Below, in pieces: positions 1-8,853 of a stretch of DNA of 64,000 nucleotides (position 1 is its first letter; the number at the start of each line of letters is the position of its first letter). Both the position numbers and the translations under genes were made by a program. A model generated the notes under the pieces. That model was not told the DNA's origin and made no database searches. It worked only from the letters and a program-made list of their open reading frames with translations. Origin of the DNA: Chitinophaga sancti (GTDB lineage: Bacteria > Bacteroidota > Bacteroidia > Chitinophagales > Chitinophagaceae); contig NZ_CP139247.1 of NCBI RefSeq assembly GCF_034087045.1, forward strand, positions 7,032,001-7,096,000, in the 5' to 3' direction.

Positions 1-648
1 GATTTGTTTGATTGGAAGACCTCTTGTGAGGAGCAGGGGCCAGTGATAAAAGTGACAGCGGAGGATAAGGTTGCAGTGGAGAGTACGGCGGCTACGGTAG
101 GGAGCAAGGCTAAGGTGGTAAGTGCAGTTACAACTTCGGCCAAGGCAGTCACAAAACCAGTAGCTGTTGCTGAGCCGAAATCTGTTGGTCAGACTCCCCC
201 ACTTGCCAACATTGACGCAAGCAATAAAGCCAGAATTGTCAATGGCCGTCTCAATGCCCGCAAAAAAGCCATCAAAGAACTGGCTGCCGACATTAAAGAC
301 AAACAACTCGCTGGCATGATCACCACCTTCTCCGAAGCAGCTGATCCCTCTTTAACACAATACCAGCAAGTAGTTGACAAAATTATAGCCGACTGGCCGA
401 GTGGCAAAAAGAAGATCCTGAATAAAAAACAGGCCACTTCTCTCCTCAGCTTACTCACCGGTAACTACCTGGACAAATACACTTTCGGTGGCAAAGACAT
501 CAATGACCTCATTGCTGCCAAACCTATCTTAAACCAGATCAAAACCAAAATGCCGCTGGCAGACATCTATAGAGAATGGAATGCTGCTACAGTGAAAAAA
601 TACGAACCTTCATTAGACATGATCCAGATTGAAAATCTCTTTAAATAA
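1..648 (+). CDS. Hypothetical protein, 5'-truncated by window edge (eCIS locus)
   Basis: The reading frame is open from base 1, so the gene starts upstream of the window and only its C-terminal part (about 215 residues) is visible. The first 60 visible residues are low-complexity, rich in Ala, Lys, Val and Thr, and look like a flexible linker. The remaining 150 or so are predicted mixed helical and Lys-rich, with no recognisable catalytic motif or membrane segment. The stop lies 3 bp before the tape-measure gene, so the two are probably co-transcribed, which suggests a structural or accessory eCIS component. I do not recognise the family. Confidence 0.6.
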   Translation, partial: DLFDWKTSCEEQGPVIKVTAEDKVAVESTAATVGSKAKVVSAVTTSAKAVTKPVAVAEPKSVGQTPPLANIDASNKARIVNGRLNARKKAIKELAADIKDKQLAGMITTFSEAADPSLTQYQQVVDKIIADWPSGKKKILNKKQATSLLSLLTGNYLDKYTFGGKDINDLIAAKPILNQIKTKMPLADIYREWNAATVKKYEPSLDMIQIENLFK

Positions 649-651
649 TAC

Positions 652-2106
652 ATGGCAGCGGAACAACCCCATATGATCCGCAGGCAGATGCTGGCTTTGA
701 AATTTCCAAAGTCAGCACCTGCTTTCGAATGGCAGCACGAAATGAGCAGGTATTACCATCATCATCTGGTGCCGCTGTTAGAAAAAGCATGCAATGAACT
801 TTGTGTAGAAGGCGAAGTAATACAACTGGATAGTGTTACCATTGACCTGGGCATTCTACGTATCAAAGACATGAGGGCAGGTAAAAGCGAAGAAATAATC
901 TATGCACTCCTGCTGGAACAACTGCGAAAGCACATTCCCACCGCATTGCGTATTTCAGCAAAGGCAGGCAATACCATCCGCCTGTCTGTCGCGCGGCAGT
1001 GGCTATTTTACATGCAAAAAGGGTACCTCCCATGGAATACATTAAAGGCAGACTCCGTTTGGTACAATCATGTACTCGAAGCATTTGCTACTGACTTCCA
1101 CATGGTCACGTTACTCAGAGAACTGTTATTGCATGATCCTGTCGTATTACAGAGAGTGATCACTGATCACCCAGCTCCTTTTCTGATTCAATTATTGGAA
1201 ATATTGACTGCCACCAGTCAGTCGAATATACTAACCGTATTTCATGAACTGGCTACGCTCAAAGCTTTTTCAAAAAGTGAAGATCCGTCCGGTTTCCGCC
1301 CATCATCATCTTATTCCATTCCTGTTGTTATGAGGCATCAGCTCTGGAAACTGATCTTTAAGATGGCTGCAGGAATCCATGGAAAAAACCTCTCCACATC
1401 TCAGGTAGCAGCGGCTTACATACAGCAGGAGGAAATTGCAATGAAAATATCTATAGCGGAATTAAGTGAAGTGGTAATAAACGTACTACCGGTATGCTTT
1501 CCCCTATTAAAGGAAATGACCGTTTCAAATGTACTTCCTCCTATTGCCCCCAATTCACAAAATAACGCAATCAGTATTGAACATGAAGATGACACCATCC
1601 CATCCGATGGCATCTTCCTCATCAATGCCGGACTTGTCCTGCTCAATCCCTTCCTTTCCACCTTCTTCAAAAAACTAGGCCTGTTAAAAAATAACGCCTT
1701 TGCAGATATCACGGCACACGAAAAGGCATTGTACCTGCTGCATTACCTCGCTACAGGTGAAACCGAAACCCCTGAACATGCCTTAGTAGTGCCCAAGTTA
1801 CTCTGCGCATGGCCATTAGGTAAAAACCTTGCACAGGAAATTGTATTGACACCCGAAGAATGTGAAGAAGCAGACAACCTGCTGGAAGTGGTGATCGAAC
1901 ACTGGGAAAAACTACAAAATACATCTGTCGATGCATTGAGAGGTAGCTTTCTGCAACGCAACGGAAAGATCTTTACCCTCAATGAACAAACCTATATACA
2001 GGTTGAACAACAACCCCTCGATATACTTTTAGATTACTTGCCATGGAGTATCAGTCATATCCGGCTGCCATGGATGAAAAATATTTTAAGAGTTGAATGG
2101 CGATGA
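652..2106 (+). CDS. Contractile injection system tape-measure protein
   Basis: A 484-residue protein matching the contractile-injection-system tape-measure family as I recall it. It opens with the conserved pattern H-x-I-R-R-Q, followed by a WQ.E.S..Y motif and a long predicted helical body. Tape-measure proteins set tube and sheath length during eCIS assembly in the cytoplasm. The stop overlaps the next ATG as ATGA (2103-2106), indicating translational coupling to the M14 peptidase gene. There is no signal peptide, as expected. The family call rests on the N-terminal pattern plus neighbours (AAA+ ATPase and DUF4157 protein downstream). Confidence 0.75.
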   Translation: MAAEQPHMIRRQMLALKFPKSAPAFEWQHEMSRYYHHHLVPLLEKACNELCVEGEVIQLDSVTIDLGILRIKDMRAGKSEEIIYALLLEQLRKHIPTALRISAKAGNTIRLSVARQWLFYMQKGYLPWNTLKADSVWYNHVLEAFATDFHMVTLLRELLLHDPVVLQRVITDHPAPFLIQLLEILTATSQSNILTVFHELATLKAFSKSEDPSGFRPSSSYSIPVVMRHQLWKLIFKMAAGIHGKNLSTSQVAAAYIQQEEIAMKISIAELSEVVINVLPVCFPLLKEMTVSNVLPPIAPNSQNNAISIEHEDDTIPSDGIFLINAGLVLLNPFLSTFFKKLGLLKNNAFADITAHEKALYLLHYLATGETETPEHALVVPKLLCAWPLGKNLAQEIVLTPEECEEADNLLEVVIEHWEKLQNTSVDALRGSFLQRNGKIFTLNEQTYIQVEQQPLDILLDYLPWSISHIRLPWMKNILRVEWR

Positions 2107-3284
2107 AAAAATATAACCAATGTAAGAAACCTTCCCCTGTCACAGAGGAAACACCTTTTTTCGGATCACAATCTGAAAGCAGTTTCTTCACGCCCACTAT
2201 TCAACGCAGTCCGCTTAGTGAAAGCGTCAAAAACAGCTGGGGATTCGATGGCAATAAAGGAAACATCTTCAACATACTCAGAACAAAATGCCCCTGTAAA
2301 GACCCGGACCTGGATCAATACATCGGCAGCATCTTCCCCATTATCAGCGACGACTGGTGGTTAGCTACAACCATCATGCAATATGGCCCGGAGCCATTAT
2401 GGCCACACGAGCTATTGGTGGAACGTAATAAACGATCAAGGGAAAACAACTGGGGATCAGAACCAGGTAATATTGAAGCCAGCATGGGCAAGGAAGGCAA
2501 GATCAAAGCTTACTACTTTCCCGGTACCAGCGATCGTCGTGCAATGATCATTGGTGGTGTACATGGAAGTGAACGCGGTGGAGTGGAAGTAGTAAATCAT
2601 CTGCTGGAAATCATGCGGGGGCCTATGGCACAAATGCCATATTATTCTGTGATCATTGTACCCAGTCTCTTCCCTGACAATGTAGCTATTGGCAGCAGAG
2701 AAACACCGGTGAAAGGCGCGGTTGACCCTAACAGGCAATTCCCAAAAGTGGGTAGCAATGCCGAATTTAATGGAGATAAAAACTGTACGGTAGACAGTAC
2801 CGGGAAAAGATGTATTGAAGATAACAACCTCGTATTAATGGACCTGGTAGATCGTTTCAAACCTGAGCGCCTGGCCAGTGTACATGGTCATAGCAATTTT
2901 GACGAATCAACCATGAATGAACTGGGTGGTCCAAGTATCACCACCGATCCAAGACCAGGCAATGAAGCAGCTGATGAAGCACTGGCACTTGAGATGGCAA
3001 AAAAAGCCGATGATCTGAAGGTTAGAGTACCCGCCAATAAACTGGGTAAAAAGGATCAACATGTACGTTACCCCAACAAGACAGCCAAGCGATCTACTGA
3101 GGGTGTCACCTTTGGCAACTGGGGCTCGCATGCCACTCCTACCCGACCGGCGATGAATATGATATTGATTGAAACCTATGGTAATGCCACCAGCAAAGGC
3201 AACAAAACAAGGAAGGCAGAACTGGAATCATTGGCAAGTGTGCTGCATGATATATTCCTGGCGCCGCCAAAGGAAATTAAATAA
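2097..3284 (+). CDS. M14-type zinc carboxypeptidase with eCIS leader motif
   Basis: A 395-residue protein with the M14 metallopeptidase signature: zinc ligands HGSE (H156, E159) and a third His in VHGH (H263), substrate-binding motif DPNRQFP (M14 usually has DxNRNFP) and catalytic Glu in LIETYG (E359). Residues about 18-40 carry TPFFG...SFF...TIQRS, the same FF/FF/IQR pattern found at the N-termini of two other proteins here (3284, 8584). The start may be 2097 or 2103; 2103 gives an ATGA overlap with the tape-measure gene. No export signal is seen. It could be an eCIS-loaded effector that trims peptides or cell-wall stems, or a processing enzyme for other cargo. The peptidase fold is well supported; the role is inference. 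Confidence 0.75.
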   Translation: MAMKKYNQCKKPSPVTEETPFFGSQSESSFFTPTIQRSPLSESVKNSWGFDGNKGNIFNILRTKCPCKDPDLDQYIGSIFPIISDDWWLATTIMQYGPEPLWPHELLVERNKRSRENNWGSEPGNIEASMGKEGKIKAYYFPGTSDRRAMIIGGVHGSERGGVEVVNHLLEIMRGPMAQMPYYSVIIVPSLFPDNVAIGSRETPVKGAVDPNRQFPKVGSNAEFNGDKNCTVDSTGKRCIEDNNLVLMDLVDRFKPERLASVHGHSNFDESTMNELGGPSITTDPRPGNEAADEALALEMAKKADDLKVRVPANKLGKKDQHVRYPNKTAKRSTEGVTFGNWGSHATPTRPAMNMILIETYGNATSKGNKTRKAELESLASVLHDIFLAPPKEIK

Positions 3285-6200
3285 TGGAAAAAGCTACCCC
3301 AACATCTGTCGCGACTCCCGCGAAAACAAATACCCCCTTTTTTGGAAAAGAGGGCGGGGAGGATTTTTTTTCGGGGTCTGATTTTTTTGCTGATGTGCAA
3401 AGATGTGCCTGTGATGAGCAGGAGGAAGAGATTCAAAGGTGTGCATGCGACGAACAGGAGGAAGAAATTCATACTAAAACAGAAGAACAAAAACCAGATC
3501 CTGCTCCAGAACCACCTCCACCACCTGCCGCGCCTACAGAACCGGTAAAAGAATCGGAAGAAGAGGAGGAAGACCCGGAATCAAAGGAAGAAGTTCAAAA
3601 GAAACCCATCTTTGAAACCGAAGCGCCCAATGATATACAACGCAGTTGCCGGGAATGTGAAGAAGGGGAAGTAGTATACCGCCAACCTGCTACAAACATC
3701 CAGCTCCTGAATGATGTAAAACCTGATGGCAGCCGTGAATCTATCATCACCGCGGCCAGAACTATGCTGGATAAAATCCAGGCCAAAAACAACGATGGCA
3801 GTGGCAAAAGAGTGGGTGCCCAATACCTTTTAGAAATCTTTCACCTCGCCGCCCCCGGGGTATGGGATGACACCACCATCGAAAACATCGGCGGTCAGCT
3901 TCCCTCCTGGTGTGGCATCTTCGCTGTTTGGGCACATAAAAAAGCAGGCAAAAACATAGGTGACTGGCAAATGGGTAAAGGTGTGTCTGCCTTCCATACC
4001 CTTACCCAAACCACTGTTCCTCAACCAGGTGATATCGGTTACATCGACCAACCCTACCAGCACCACTGCATAGTGGTAAAAGTGGAAGGCGACACCGTTT
4101 ACAGCATCGATGGTAACAGCGGCCTTTTCAGTGAAGTGAAAGAAAATGCCAAACCACTCTCTAACTATTCCGGCTTTTTTACAGCCTTTGCGACCAGCAC
4201 GAGCAGTGCGGTTCAAACCAAACTCACCGTCGGCCAGCCCGATGACATATACGAAAAAGAAGCTGATAGTGTCGCCTCCCAGGTCATTCAGCGTATGGCA
4301 ACTCCTACCATTCAGCGCTCCATTGCTCCCGTAAAGATCCAGCGCAAGCCCATCTTCGAAAGCAACAGCCCTGAACACCTGCAAAGGAAATGTGCCGCCT
4401 GTGAACAAAAAGAAAAGATGCTGCAAAAGAAAGGTGGGCCATCAGCAGCACCGCCTTCCGTAGAATCTACACTTGCCGGAAGCAAAGGCAGTGGTAGCCC
4501 GCTTCCTTCACACATACAACAAAGTATGGGTAGTGCTATGGGCGCAGATTTCAGTGGTATCCGAATTCATACGGATAGCAGCGCTGTACAGATGAACAAA
4601 GACCTGCATGCACAGGCCTTTACCCATGGCAATCACATTTACTTCAACAGTGGCAAGTATAACACGGCTCATAGCAGCGGTCAGCACCTGCTGGCACATG
4701 AGCTGACACATACCATTCAACAAGGCGCTGCTGGGAAAGCGATCAACCTGCTCACCGCAGAAGAACAAACTTCTCACGCCAATGATGTATACGATGCACT
4801 GGATGGCTGGACTTCCAGCAATGACAGCGCCATTATCTTATCCAAATTCCAGGGACTGGGTGCGAATGATGTAGATGCTATACTGAACGCCGTAGCTGCG
4901 AAGGCAGAAGAAAATGTACTATATGTGTATGACTGGCTCAGTTCTGATTGTGTTACTTCTGACTGGAAAGCATTGCTCCGCATCTTCATACAGGTACAAT
5001 CTACCCAGATCACTGAACTCATTGCAAAAGAGGTGTTGAATCGTCTGAATGGCTACACCTCTGACGACGACAGCAAAGAGATCAGGGAACTGCTTACGGG
5101 GCCTACCGGTGGTACGATGGACAACATTCTCTCAGAGATGGAGACACAGGGGAATTCCCTGCCTGATGATATGGCAGTCTTCCTCTTTGGGGATTTGCAG
5201 GATCTGGATGCGCACTACCTGTCGCTCGCCTTCTTTGGGAGTGGCAGTGTAAAAGCCCTGGAATACGCCACTCACTGGTATGCCTATAAGATTAAAAACC
5301 TTATTTCAGGCTGGACCAGCATGGCAGACAGCCACTCTATTTTACTCAACTTCCGCCGGTTGCCCAATCACATGGCACGAGTGGCAGTATATGCCAAACT
5401 TGGGGAACTCACACAAGCCGAATGGAATGAAACCGCCGCCTTCTCTCTCATGGACGATATGCAGCAGGGAGATTACAACACCTTACGCAGTGAATTACTC
5501 CCCGAACTGCCTGTGTATAGTATTGAAAGAAACTTCCTCCGGCAGGCATGGGATTTTATCACTGATGTAGGTGATTACCTGATTGGTTTTGTAGAATATG
5601 TAGTTTGTGGAGTAGCTGGTGTCATCGCCGGTATTTTTGATGCCATTGCAAGCATTGTAAGTGGCATAGTTGACCTCGCGGCAGGTATTGTACACTTCTG
5701 CGGCTGGTTACTTTTTAAAGCCAGCGGCGGGGCTATATGCAGGGAATCTGCTGATAAGGTACACGACTTCGTCGCTTCTATCGGTCAGGCATTTAATGCG
5801 CCCGGTGAAATGATTTCCAGGATGTGGGAAGAAACCAAACTGGAAGCCTCTCTTATCGAAGGTCCATTTGAAGAATGTCAGCTCGCGATCTTCTGGGTGA
5901 GAAAGGTGACTAACTTTGTGGTAAACATAGTCTTACTCATTGTTGCTGGCTATGGTGCCGTCAAAGCGGCGCTTGAAGCCATCGAAACCATCAAGACCAT
6001 CAGCACATTCGGTGAGTTTCTCACAAAAGTGGGCGAGGTACCTATCCGTTTACTGCGCAGCATGCGACAATTGCCCCCCAGCCTTGCCAGCGGTGCAGCC
6101 AGGATCGTGAGTACTATCCGTAATATTGATGAAATCATTTCGGCAGTCCGAACCACGATAGGCTTTATCCGACTCGCAATAGCTGATGAAAACTTCTTTA

Positions 6201-7372
6201 CCAACTTACGTGCTGCAGGTACTGAACTGGCCAGAGAAAGACTCGCCGCAGAAAGGGAGTTCTGGCGTAGGCGTCGTGAGATATGGCGAGGTGCCACTGA
6301 TGCACAGGAAACACGCCTGGGAGGTATTGAAAACGCCACTGATGATGCGATTGCCACAGCCGATACCAACCGCCAGGCTGCCGAAGCGCAGATACTAGAA
6401 GCAGAAACAGAAGCCAATACTACCAGAACTGCCGCCAATGCGACTGAAACTGAAGTAAGAACAGGGCAACCAGTCGATGAACCCAACAGACCTGTTACTC
6501 CTGATGTTCCGAATCCGGAAGCACTGGCATGGGAACAGAGCCTGAGTCCTGAAACCCGTGCCATGCTCGATGCCGATCCTGACCTCCGCAGGATGTGGCA
6601 CAACATGGACCCTGATGTACGTCGTGCACTTACCTATTGTAATTCCCCTTGTATACCTGTCAATATTTCTCCACAGAATCTGACCAAGGTACATAACCTC
6701 ATCACCAGGCTCAACCTGTCTTCTGATGACCGTGCACTCAGGGAATACCTGCATATGTTCAGAGACAATCAGACAGATCTTGCCAACGCCATCGACGCAC
6801 TCAATGGTGTCACCAATGGAACAGAGCTGCAGCAATTCATGGACAACCGCCTCATTTCAGCGATACAGGCCAGGGCAGGTGTAACGTTGCGCAGGGGTGT
6901 TGGCGGATTGTGGGAATATACCCGGGCTGATGGCGTTGTGATCCGTGAATTTGAATTCAATACCCACGGGTTCCTGACTGACAACAGGGGTACGAGCAAC
7001 TTCTTCCAATCACATCACGGTATACAAGATGCCTGGGCAAGGGAACGCTTTGCAGGTATGGGGGTCTATGGCAGGGATGACGCTCCGGCTTTGTTACTGA
7101 GAACACGTAACTTCGCCGACGGCGCCCGTGGTACCCCACATGGATTGATCAATGACCTGCAGGGTGCCAGAAGAGCAACGGTCGCTACCCGCACCTTTGC
7201 AGAAGAAAGAGCCTTCCTGGTAAGTGATATGAATGCAATAGGCGTACCTGCCAGCGTGCAGGGGCCTTACCTGGCAGAAGTGGATGCCTACTTTGGAAGG
7301 ATCTACAATACACTCAGAACAACTTTAACCAACGATCAGCTGACTGCTATCTTTGGCACATGGACCCCATAA
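3284..7372 (+). CDS. Multidomain eCIS cargo: leader tags, CHAP-like, DUF4157, nuclease-like C-terminus
   Basis: 1362 residues. Residues 16-60 hold an FF...FF...VQR leader and a tandem RCACDEQEEE repeat, followed by a Pro/Glu-rich linker. About 130-310 is a CHAP/NlpC-like amidase with WCG Cys (C210) and YQHH His (H260/H261). About 315-390 has VGQPDDIYEKEAD, three IQR motifs and an RKCAAC motif. About 410-490 is a DUF4157 domain with an HELTH zinc site (H472, E473, H476). A helical region follows, then Gly/Ala-rich hydrophobic helices at about 765-900, possibly for membrane insertion. The tail (about 1125-1362) contains QSHHGIQDAW (H1244, H1245) and a later PHG motif, suggestive of an HNH/EndoVII-like nuclease toxin. 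The next gene overlaps the 3' end and is immunity-like. This resembles a polymorphic toxin delivered by eCIS; nuclease activity is inferred. Confidence 0.75.
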   Translation: MEKATPTSVATPAKTNTPFFGKEGGEDFFSGSDFFADVQRCACDEQEEEIQRCACDEQEEEIHTKTEEQKPDPAPEPPPPPAAPTEPVKESEEEEEDPESKEEVQKKPIFETEAPNDIQRSCRECEEGEVVYRQPATNIQLLNDVKPDGSRESIITAARTMLDKIQAKNNDGSGKRVGAQYLLEIFHLAAPGVWDDTTIENIGGQLPSWCGIFAVWAHKKAGKNIGDWQMGKGVSAFHTLTQTTVPQPGDIGYIDQPYQHHCIVVKVEGDTVYSIDGNSGLFSEVKENAKPLSNYSGFFTAFATSTSSAVQTKLTVGQPDDIYEKEADSVASQVIQRMATPTIQRSIAPVKIQRKPIFESNSPEHLQRKCAACEQKEKMLQKKGGPSAAPPSVESTLAGSKGSGSPLPSHIQQSMGSAMGADFSGIRIHTDSSAVQMNKDLHAQAFTHGNHIYFNSGKYNTAHSSGQHLLAHELTHTIQQGAAGKAINLLTAEEQTSHANDVYDALDGWTSSNDSAIILSKFQGLGANDVDAILNAVAAKAEENVLYVYDWLSSDCVTSDWKALLRIFIQVQSTQITELIAKEVLNRLNGYTSDDDSKEIRELLTGPTGGTMDNILSEMETQGNSLPDDMAVFLFGDLQDLDAHYLSLAFFGSGSVKALEYATHWYAYKIKNLISGWTSMADSHSILLNFRRLPNHMARVAVYAKLGELTQAEWNETAAFSLMDDMQQGDYNTLRSELLPELPVYSIERNFLRQAWDFITDVGDYLIGFVEYVVCGVAGVIAGIFDAIASIVSGIVDLAAGIVHFCGWLLFKASGGAICRESADKVHDFVASIGQAFNAPGEMISRMWEETKLEASLIEGPFEECQLAIFWVRKVTNFVVNIVLLIVAGYGAVKAALEAIETIKTISTFGEFLTKVGEVPIRLLRSMRQLPPSLASGAARIVSTIRNIDEIISAVRTTIGFIRLAIADENFFTNLRAAGTELARERLAAEREFWRRRREIWRGATDAQETRLGGIENATDDAIATADTNRQAAEAQILEAETEANTTRTAANATETEVRTGQPVDEPNRPVTPDVPNPEALAWEQSLSPETRAMLDADPDLRRMWHNMDPDVRRALTYCNSPCIPVNISPQNLTKVHNLITRLNLSSDDRALREYLHMFRDNQTDLANAIDALNGVTNGTELQQFMDNRLISAIQARAGVTLRRGVGGLWEYTRADGVVIREFEFNTHGFLTDNRGTSNFFQSHHGIQDAWARERFAGMGVYGRDDAPALLLRTRNFADGARGTPHGLINDLQGARRATVATRTFAEERAFLVSDMNAIGVPASVQGPYLAEVDAYFGRIYNTLRTTLTNDQLTAIFGTWTP

Positions 7373-7806
7373 AAAAAGATCTTATGAGTACAATTATTGG
7401 TCCCGACTGGGATAAACAAAACCCGGCTACGGAGCAGGACATACAATCGCTGGAAGCTGCTTTCGGGAGTATCCCGGAAGACTATAAAAAACTGTTGTTA
7501 CAATCCAATGGCAGTAGTCTGCGTGGTAAGAAGACGCCTTTCATCATCTATTCCGTATCCGAAGTGCTGGCATTATTCAGAGAGAAAGATCTGTATAAAT
7601 TCATTCCGCAATCTCTTGTTTTTGGTGGGGATGGTGGGGGTACTATTTATTGTTTTGACCTGCGCCCGGGAAAGGAACAGGCAGTATTTTTCATCAGGGA
7701 AGAAGATGCCGGTTATGAGCCGAATGCATACAATTATGTAGTGTTTAATGGCACGACACTTACTGACACCATTCAGCGCATTGTCAACAATGAAAAGCTC
7801 AACTAA
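7360..7806 (+). CDS. SMI1/KNR4-family immunity-like protein
   Basis: A 148-residue protein with the SMI1/KNR4 pattern: an N-terminal helix with 'IQSLEAAFG.IPEDYKKLLLQSNG', a central GGDGGGTIYCFD segment, then an acidic, aromatic C-terminal half. Members of this superfamily commonly act as immunity proteins for contact-dependent and polymorphic toxins, often nucleases. Its ATG at 7360 overlaps the 3' end of the toxin-like gene by 13 bp; a second ATG at 7384 is also possible. The overlap argues for co-translation with the toxin. No signal peptide, so a cytoplasmic antitoxin role fits. The family is fairly clear; pairing with the preceding C-terminal domain is inferred from position. Confidence 0.75.
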   Translation: MDPIKKDLMSTIIGPDWDKQNPATEQDIQSLEAAFGSIPEDYKKLLLQSNGSSLRGKKTPFIIYSVSEVLALFREKDLYKFIPQSLVFGGDGGGTIYCFDLRPGKEQAVFFIREEDAGYEPNAYNYVVFNGTTLTDTIQRIVNNEKLN

Positions 7807-8573
7807 TGCCTATCATTTCCATAGCCATCCAAAAGGGAGGTGCGGGTAAGACCACTACCTCCATTAATCTTGGTGCCGCACTGGCAAAAGCCGGTAAAAA
7901 AGTGCTGTTGGTAGATGCCGATCCACAAGCCAACCTCTCTCAATCACTGGGTGTGCCGCCGGAGCCGGCGCAAAACCTGTATACTGAATTGAAGCGGGAA
8001 ATGACAGGAGAAGGTAGCCAGATCAGGGATGCGATTATCAACTTCAAAGAAGGACTGGACATTGTTCCATCGTCTATTGAACTGGCAGGTGCAGAACTGG
8101 AACTGGTGAGTGTATATGGCAGAGAACAGGTACTTGGCTGGCTCTTACAACCCGTGGCTGCTGATTACGATTTTATTCTCATTGATTGTCCTCATGCTGT
8201 AGGAATGCTCACTGTGAATGCGCTGGCTTGTAGTGACTATGTGCTCATTCCACTGCCGGCAGAGTTTCTGCCGTTGAAAGGGGTATATAGTTTTATGCAG
8301 CACTTTCAGACGATCAGAAAAAAGCTGAACCCCAAACTTAATCTATTGGGCATGGTCCTCACCAGATTTGACGAGCGGAAAACAATGAACCAACAAGTCA
8401 GACAGGAACTGACTGAAAAATATGATGGTAAAGTATTTGGCACAGTGATTCGTACTAATATGCAACTGGCCAAAGCACAGGAAGCAGGCAAAGATATCTT
8501 CAGTTATGACCCACTGGCCAATGGTGCAAAAGATTACGACAGACTGGCAACGGAACTACTTAGTAAATTATAA
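7806..8573 (+). CDS. ParA/Soj-family ATPase
   Basis: 255 residues of a MinD/ParA P-loop ATPase: deviant Walker A KGGAGKTTT (residues 10-18), Walker A' VDADPQ, Walker B ILIDCPH. The length is typical of Soj/ParA. The start lies 1 bp past the immunity-like gene's stop, so it belongs to the same transcript, with eCIS genes on both sides. There is no ParB partner or parS-like repeat nearby, arguing against a partition cassette. ParA-like proteins also position large assemblies such as chemoreceptor arrays and carboxysomes, so positioning of eCIS particles or their factories is a reasonable inference. Confidence 0.85.
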   Translation: MPIISIAIQKGGAGKTTTSINLGAALAKAGKKVLLVDADPQANLSQSLGVPPEPAQNLYTELKREMTGEGSQIRDAIINFKEGLDIVPSSIELAGAELELVSVYGREQVLGWLLQPVAADYDFILIDCPHAVGMLTVNALACSDYVLIPLPAEFLPLKGVYSFMQHFQTIRKKLNPKLNLLGMVLTRFDERKTMNQQVRQELTEKYDGKVFGTVIRTNMQLAKAQEAGKDIFSYDPLANGAKDYDRLATELLSKL

Positions 8574-8583
8574 ATGACTCCAT

Positions 8584-8835
8584 ATGCCCCGTTCAATTCG
8601 CCTTCGCCCACAGGAACAGGCTACACAATCCGGCTTCTTTCAAAAAAAGCAGGACCCCTCTTTTTTTAAAGTCAATGAACCGGATGATAAACATGAAAAA
8701 GAAGCAGATGCTGTAGCGGACAACGCCATTCAACGACTCGCCACGCCCGAAGATAAACAGGAGCCGGCTACCAACGAAGGCCGGATGAAACAGGACAAAG
8801 ATATTCAACGTTGTCCCTGTGAAGAATCTGAATAA
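8584..8835 (+). CDS. Tag-only small protein with DUF4157-type leader
   Basis: An 83-residue hydrophilic protein lying between the ParA and AAA+ genes. It contains SGFFQ...PSFF, then NEPDDKHEKEADAVADNAIQR, which is the segment that normally precedes a DUF4157 metalloprotease domain, and ends with IQRCPCEESE. No HExxH or other catalytic domain follows; the ORF simply stops. The upstream gap is 10 bp, so it is co-transcribed. It may be a remnant of a DUF4157 protein, or a functional stand-alone leader or adaptor. Conservation of the motif spacing and a clean start and stop favour a real gene. Confidence 0.7.
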   Translation: MPRSIRLRPQEQATQSGFFQKKQDPSFFKVNEPDDKHEKEADAVADNAIQRLATPEDKQEPATNEGRMKQDKDIQRCPCEESE

Positions 8836-8853
8836 CATTTTACAATAAAAAAC

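Noticed and set aside
5950..6606. 218-residue antisense frame inside the large eCIS cargo gene
   Set aside because: Ser/Ala-rich composition mirrors the coding strand's helical repeats; no start context or domain.
7806..8573. Plasmid or chromosome partition cassette
   Set aside because: ParA alone, no ParB or parS-like repeats, and embedded in the eCIS operon.
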